Positions 61,342 to 64,000 of a stretch of 64,000 bases of DNA are shown here, piece by piece. The stretch comes from Pseudohoeflea sp964511625. GTDB taxonomy: Bacteria > Pseudomonadota > Alphaproteobacteria > Rhizobiales > Rhizobiaceae. Numbering within the stretch: the first letter of the stretch is position 1; each line of letters starts with the position of its first letter. Location: assembly GCA_964511625.1 (NCBI GenBank), contig CAZEJG010000019.1, positions 1-64,000 on the forward strand, read 5' to 3'. Below the pieces are notes generated by a model. It did no database searches. It had not been told where the DNA came from and saw nothing but the letters and a program-made list of their open reading frames with translations. Position numbers and translations under genes: made by a program.

Positions 61342-63591
61342 ATGGCGGACAATCTCGCCCTGACACCGATCATCCTGTGCGGCGGCGCCGGCTCGCGGCT
61401 CTGGCCCATGTCTCGGGATTCCAAGCCGAAGCAGTTCCATCGGTTCATCAACGACAAGACGCTTCTGGTCAACACGCTCGAACGCGTGGCCTACAAGGGC
61501 AGGGGGCTGACCTATCTTCCCGCCCGCATCGTCGGTGGCCTCGGGTTCGAGGAGCAGCTGGTCGAGCAGGGAGAGACCGGCTCCACGGAGGTGGAGCGCT
61601 ATGTGCTCGAGCCCATGATCCGCGACACCGCACCGGCGATCGCCGCCGCCGTCGCCGACATCGCGCTCTCCGATCCCGAGCGCATCGTCCTCATATTGCC
61701 CTCCGACCACGAGATCCCCGATCACGCTGCCTTTCACCGGGTCATCCGCACCGGTGCGGAAGCGCTGCGCGAGCGCGGCGGCGTCATGACCATCGGCATC
61801 GCCCCGACCAGGCCGGAGACTCAATACGGCTATATCGAACGCGGCGAGGGCGACGGTCCTGTCTACGACGTGCTGCGGTTCCGCGAAAAACCAGATCTCG
61901 GCACCGCCAAGCAGTTCATCCGTTCCGGGCGCTACTTCTGGAACGGCGGCATCTTCATGTTCCGCACCGGCGACATGGCCGCCGAACTCGAACGCCAGCA
62001 GCCCGACGTCTGGAGACAGGCGAAACTGGCCGTCGAGAAAGCGGTCGTTGCCGGCAAGTGCGTCCGTCTCGACGCCGAGGCTTTTGCGGCGGCGCCGAAG
62101 ATCTCCATCGATTATGCGGTCATGGAAAACGCGACACGCATCAGCGTCGTCGAGGCGTCGTTCGACTGGAGCGATCTGGGCTCCTGGACCCAGCTGCACG
62201 AGGCTTCCAGTCGCGACGAGCACGGCAATGCCTGTTTCGGCGAGGTGTTGGCGATCGACGTGCGCAACAGCTATCTCCGCTCCGAGGACAGGCTGCTCGC
62301 CATCGCCGGTCTCGATGATCTCGTCGTCGTCTCCCAGCCCGATGCGCTGCTGATCACCCACCGCGACCGTTCCTACATGGTCAAGAACCTCGCCGAACAG
62401 GTCAGGAAGATCGACTGGCCGCCGCTCGCCGTGGCCCATTCTGGCCGTCCGGTCCCCTCGCTCGACTTCATCCGCAAATGGCTGTTCGAAAGCGCCCTGC
62501 CGCTCTGGTCGACAGCCGGTATCGATCTGGTCAATGGCGGGGTTCACGAAGCGCTCCGTCATGACGGCACGCCGGCCGATCTCGGCTTCAAGCGGCTCCG
62601 GGTGCTCGCCCGCCAGATATACTGTTTCTCCCATGCGGCCATGCTTGGCTGGTCGGACGGATCGGACACCGTTCTCCACCATCTCTTCGACACGCTGACC
62701 GGCACCGGCTGGCATGCCGACGGCGGCTGGATCCATACCTTCAAGACCGATGGTTCGGTGCTCGACGACCAGCGCGACACCTACGACCAGTTCTTCGTCC
62801 TCTTCGCGCTCGCCTGGCTGTGGCGCGCCACCGGCTGGCCGGAAGCAAAGGAGTGGGCCGAGCGCACGGTCGACTTCGTCGACCGCGAGCTCGCCGACAC
62901 CGTCCATGGCGGCTATCTCGAATCCACTCGGCCCGCCGATTATCGCCGCGCCAATCCGCACATGCATGCGCTCGAGGCTTTTCTCGCCTGGTACGAGGCG
63001 ACCGGCGACGAGGCCTATCTCGATCGCGCGAAAGGCATGGTGGCGCTGTTCCGCGAGCGCTTTTTCGATCATGAGACGTGGAGCGTGACGGAGTATTTCG
63101 CGCCGGACTGGTCGCCCTGCGTCGACCGGGACGCGGAAATCGAGCCGGGCCATCACTACGAATGGATCTGGCTGCTTCTCCGCTACGGCGAGCTGACGGG
63201 CGACACCCAGGTCCGCGACTATTGCCGCAAGCTCTACGCCACGAGCCACGCCTTCGGCCATGCCCGGGGAACGGACGCGGTCTGCGACCGGATGGCGCCG
63301 GACGGCTCCAACATGTCCGGGACCTCCCGCCTCTGGCCACAGACCGAAGCGCTGAAGGCGGGGCTGCGTGCCCGCCTGGACGGCCTGCCCGGAGACGAGA
63401 CGCTGTTCATCCGCATGCTCGACGTCATCTTCAACCGTTACCTCGTCACCCCGGTCGAGGGCGGCTGGTTCGATCAGCTCGACGCCAGAGGCCGGGTGAT
63501 CTCGTCCGACATGCCGACGAGCACGTTCTACCATGTGTTCTGCGCACTGGTGGAATATCTCGACTTCCAGAAGAAGCAGGCAAGCGCCTGA
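61342..63591 (+). CDS. Mannose-1-phosphate guanylyltransferase fused to an AGE-family epimerase/isomerase domain
   Basis: A 749-aa fusion. Residues 1-350 are a nucleotidyltransferase making GDP-mannose: GGAGSRLWP (13-21), PKQFHRFI, FREKP and the GMP motif NGGIFMF are clear, and SFDWSDLGSW is diagnostic. Residues about 370-749 belong to the N-acylglucosamine 2-epimerase/mannose isomerase family (alpha/alpha barrel; RVLARQIYCFSHAAMLGW, DDQRDTYDQFFVLFALAWLW, RRANPHMHALEAFLAWYE, SRLWPQTEALKAG). In rhizobia this replaces the cupin-type ManC/phosphomannose isomerase fusion. GGAGA precedes the ATG. Phosphomannomutase follows. Confidence 0.93.
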   Translation: MADNLALTPIILCGGAGSRLWPMSRDSKPKQFHRFINDKTLLVNTLERVAYKGRGLTYLPARIVGGLGFEEQLVEQGETGSTEVERYVLEPMIRDTAPAIAAAVADIALSDPERIVLILPSDHEIPDHAAFHRVIRTGAEALRERGGVMTIGIAPTRPETQYGYIERGEGDGPVYDVLRFREKPDLGTAKQFIRSGRYFWNGGIFMFRTGDMAAELERQQPDVWRQAKLAVEKAVVAGKCVRLDAEAFAAAPKISIDYAVMENATRISVVEASFDWSDLGSWTQLHEASSRDEHGNACFGEVLAIDVRNSYLRSEDRLLAIAGLDDLVVVSQPDALLITHRDRSYMVKNLAEQVRKIDWPPLAVAHSGRPVPSLDFIRKWLFESALPLWSTAGIDLVNGGVHEALRHDGTPADLGFKRLRVLARQIYCFSHAAMLGWSDGSDTVLHHLFDTLTGTGWHADGGWIHTFKTDGSVLDDQRDTYDQFFVLFALAWLWRATGWPEAKEWAERTVDFVDRELADTVHGGYLESTRPADYRRANPHMHALEAFLAWYEATGDEAYLDRAKGMVALFRERFFDHETWSVTEYFAPDWSPCVDRDAEIEPGHHYEWIWLLLRYGELTGDTQVRDYCRKLYATSHAFGHARGTDAVCDRMAPDGSNMSGTSRLWPQTEALKAGLRARLDGLPGDETLFIRMLDVIFNRYLVTPVEGGWFDQLDARGRVISSDMPTSTFYHVFCALVEYLDFQKKQASA

Positions 63592-63618
63592 ACGGCGCAC
63601 ATCACAGGGAGAGGTTAC

Positions 63619-64000
63619 ATGGCGGCGCAATTCGGAACCAGCGGCCTTCGCGGCCTCGTCGCAGAACTCGATGATGGCACGGCAGCGGCACACACCGCAG
63701 CCTTCCTTCGCCACCTGAAGGCGGCCGGAAAGGTCAAGAAAGGCGACAGCGTCTATTTCGGCCAGGACCTCCGGCCGTCGAGCGCCGAGATCGCCGCCCA
63801 GTGCATGGCCGCCGTCGAGGACGACGGGCTGGAGCCGGTCGATTGCGGCGCGCTGCCCACCCCGGCGCTCGCGGCTTTCGCCATGGCGCGCCATGCGGCA
63901 TCGATCATGGTCACCGGTTCGCATATCCCGGCCGATCGCAACGGCGTGAAATTCTACCGGCCGGACGGCGAGATCGACAAGGGAGACGAGGCAGCCATCG
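63619..64000 (+). CDS. Phosphomannomutase, 5' part (runs off the window)
   Basis: The first 127 residues of an alpha-D-phosphohexomutase. FGTSGLRG at the N-terminus and the phospho-serine loop VTGSHIPADRNGVKFY (Ser101) are diagnostic. Isomerises mannose-6-phosphate to mannose-1-phosphate, the substrate of the preceding gene. GGGAGAGG precedes the ATG, 27 nt after that gene. Confidence 0.93.
   Translation, partial: MAAQFGTSGLRGLVAELDDGTAAAHTAAFLRHLKAAGKVKKGDSVYFGQDLRPSSAEIAAQCMAAVEDDGLEPVDCGALPTPALAAFAMARHAASIMVTGSHIPADRNGVKFYRPDGEIDKGDEAAI

Noticed and set aside
61291..63924. 877-codon frame antisense to the mannose fusion gene
   Set aside because: It overlaps a clear two-domain enzyme and the phosphomannomutase start; shadow of codon bias.

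Overview
The window (64 kb, high GC) reads as chromosome of an alphaproteobacterium, most likely of the Rhizobiales. The evidence is a small-type SRP RNA followed by dnaX-ybaB-recR, a TIGR02300 gene beside tRNA-Ala and the aroA...cmk-rpsA run, an AroA closely resembling the Agrobacterium CP4 enzyme, IalB-type and FixL/FixJ-type proteins, and a palindrome resembling an Irr box beside bfd-bfr. I see no rRNA, insertion sequence, CRISPR array or intact prophage.

Layout. 1-5.7 kb: SRP RNA, dnaX, ybaB, recR, a sugar aminotransferase and a lytic transglycosylase. 5.8-12.1 kb: a classical autotransporter, an AraC regulator, a Sel1/TPR exported protein, an alpha/beta hydrolase, a toxin-first type II toxin-antitoxin pair with its promoter inside a palindrome, and tRNA-Ala(GGC). 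12.2-17.4 kb: TIGR02300 protein, aroA, a DsbA-fold isomerase, cmk and rpsA. 17.4-24.4 kb: a Fic protein with a wing of repeated operator-like sites, an SDR, an unlisted 54-aa DUF1127 gene, a LysR regulator, ribonuclease D, an orphan BMP lipoprotein-type binding protein, msrA, a small membrane protein and tRNA-Ser(GGA).

24.6-38.9 kb is the accessory heart of the window. A six-gene operon on the minus strand holds three tail-collar (Mdp-like) paralogues, a beta-propeller protein, a GNAT acetyltransferase and a DUF6916-like protein. Just upstream on the same strand lies a giant (about 3085 aa) inverse autotransporter with a beta-helix passenger. Its 5' region is AT-rich and diverges from an ialB-like gene.

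38.9-46.7 kb is a seven-gene minus-strand operon with overlapping or abutting genes: CDP-alcohol phosphatidyltransferase, LTA-synthase-like sulfatase-fold enzyme, flippase-like membrane protein, a NMT1/SsuA-type ABC importer (with a fused double permease) and a GT4 glycosyltransferase. This looks like an uncharacterised envelope-lipid or glycolipid pathway coupled to an importer. 46.8-49.5 kb: cytochrome b561, an amine-type FAD oxidoreductase and an unknown exported protein.

49.6-54.0 kb is a second compact operon: PqqD-like protein, HPr-kinase-like P-loop protein, two GT2 glycosyltransferases and a nucleotidyltransferase, resembling the poorly understood HPr-rel-A type systems. 54.5-58.8 kb: a FixL-type kinase, a FixJ-type regulator, a stand-alone receiver and an outer-membrane beta-barrel protein. 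58.9-64 kb: a PaaK/CapK-like adenylating enzyme, bacterioferritin, its ferredoxin with a predicted Irr operator, a fused GDP-mannose pyrophosphorylase/AGE-epimerase-like protein and the start of phosphomannomutase. Many genes serve the cell envelope and surface carbohydrates.
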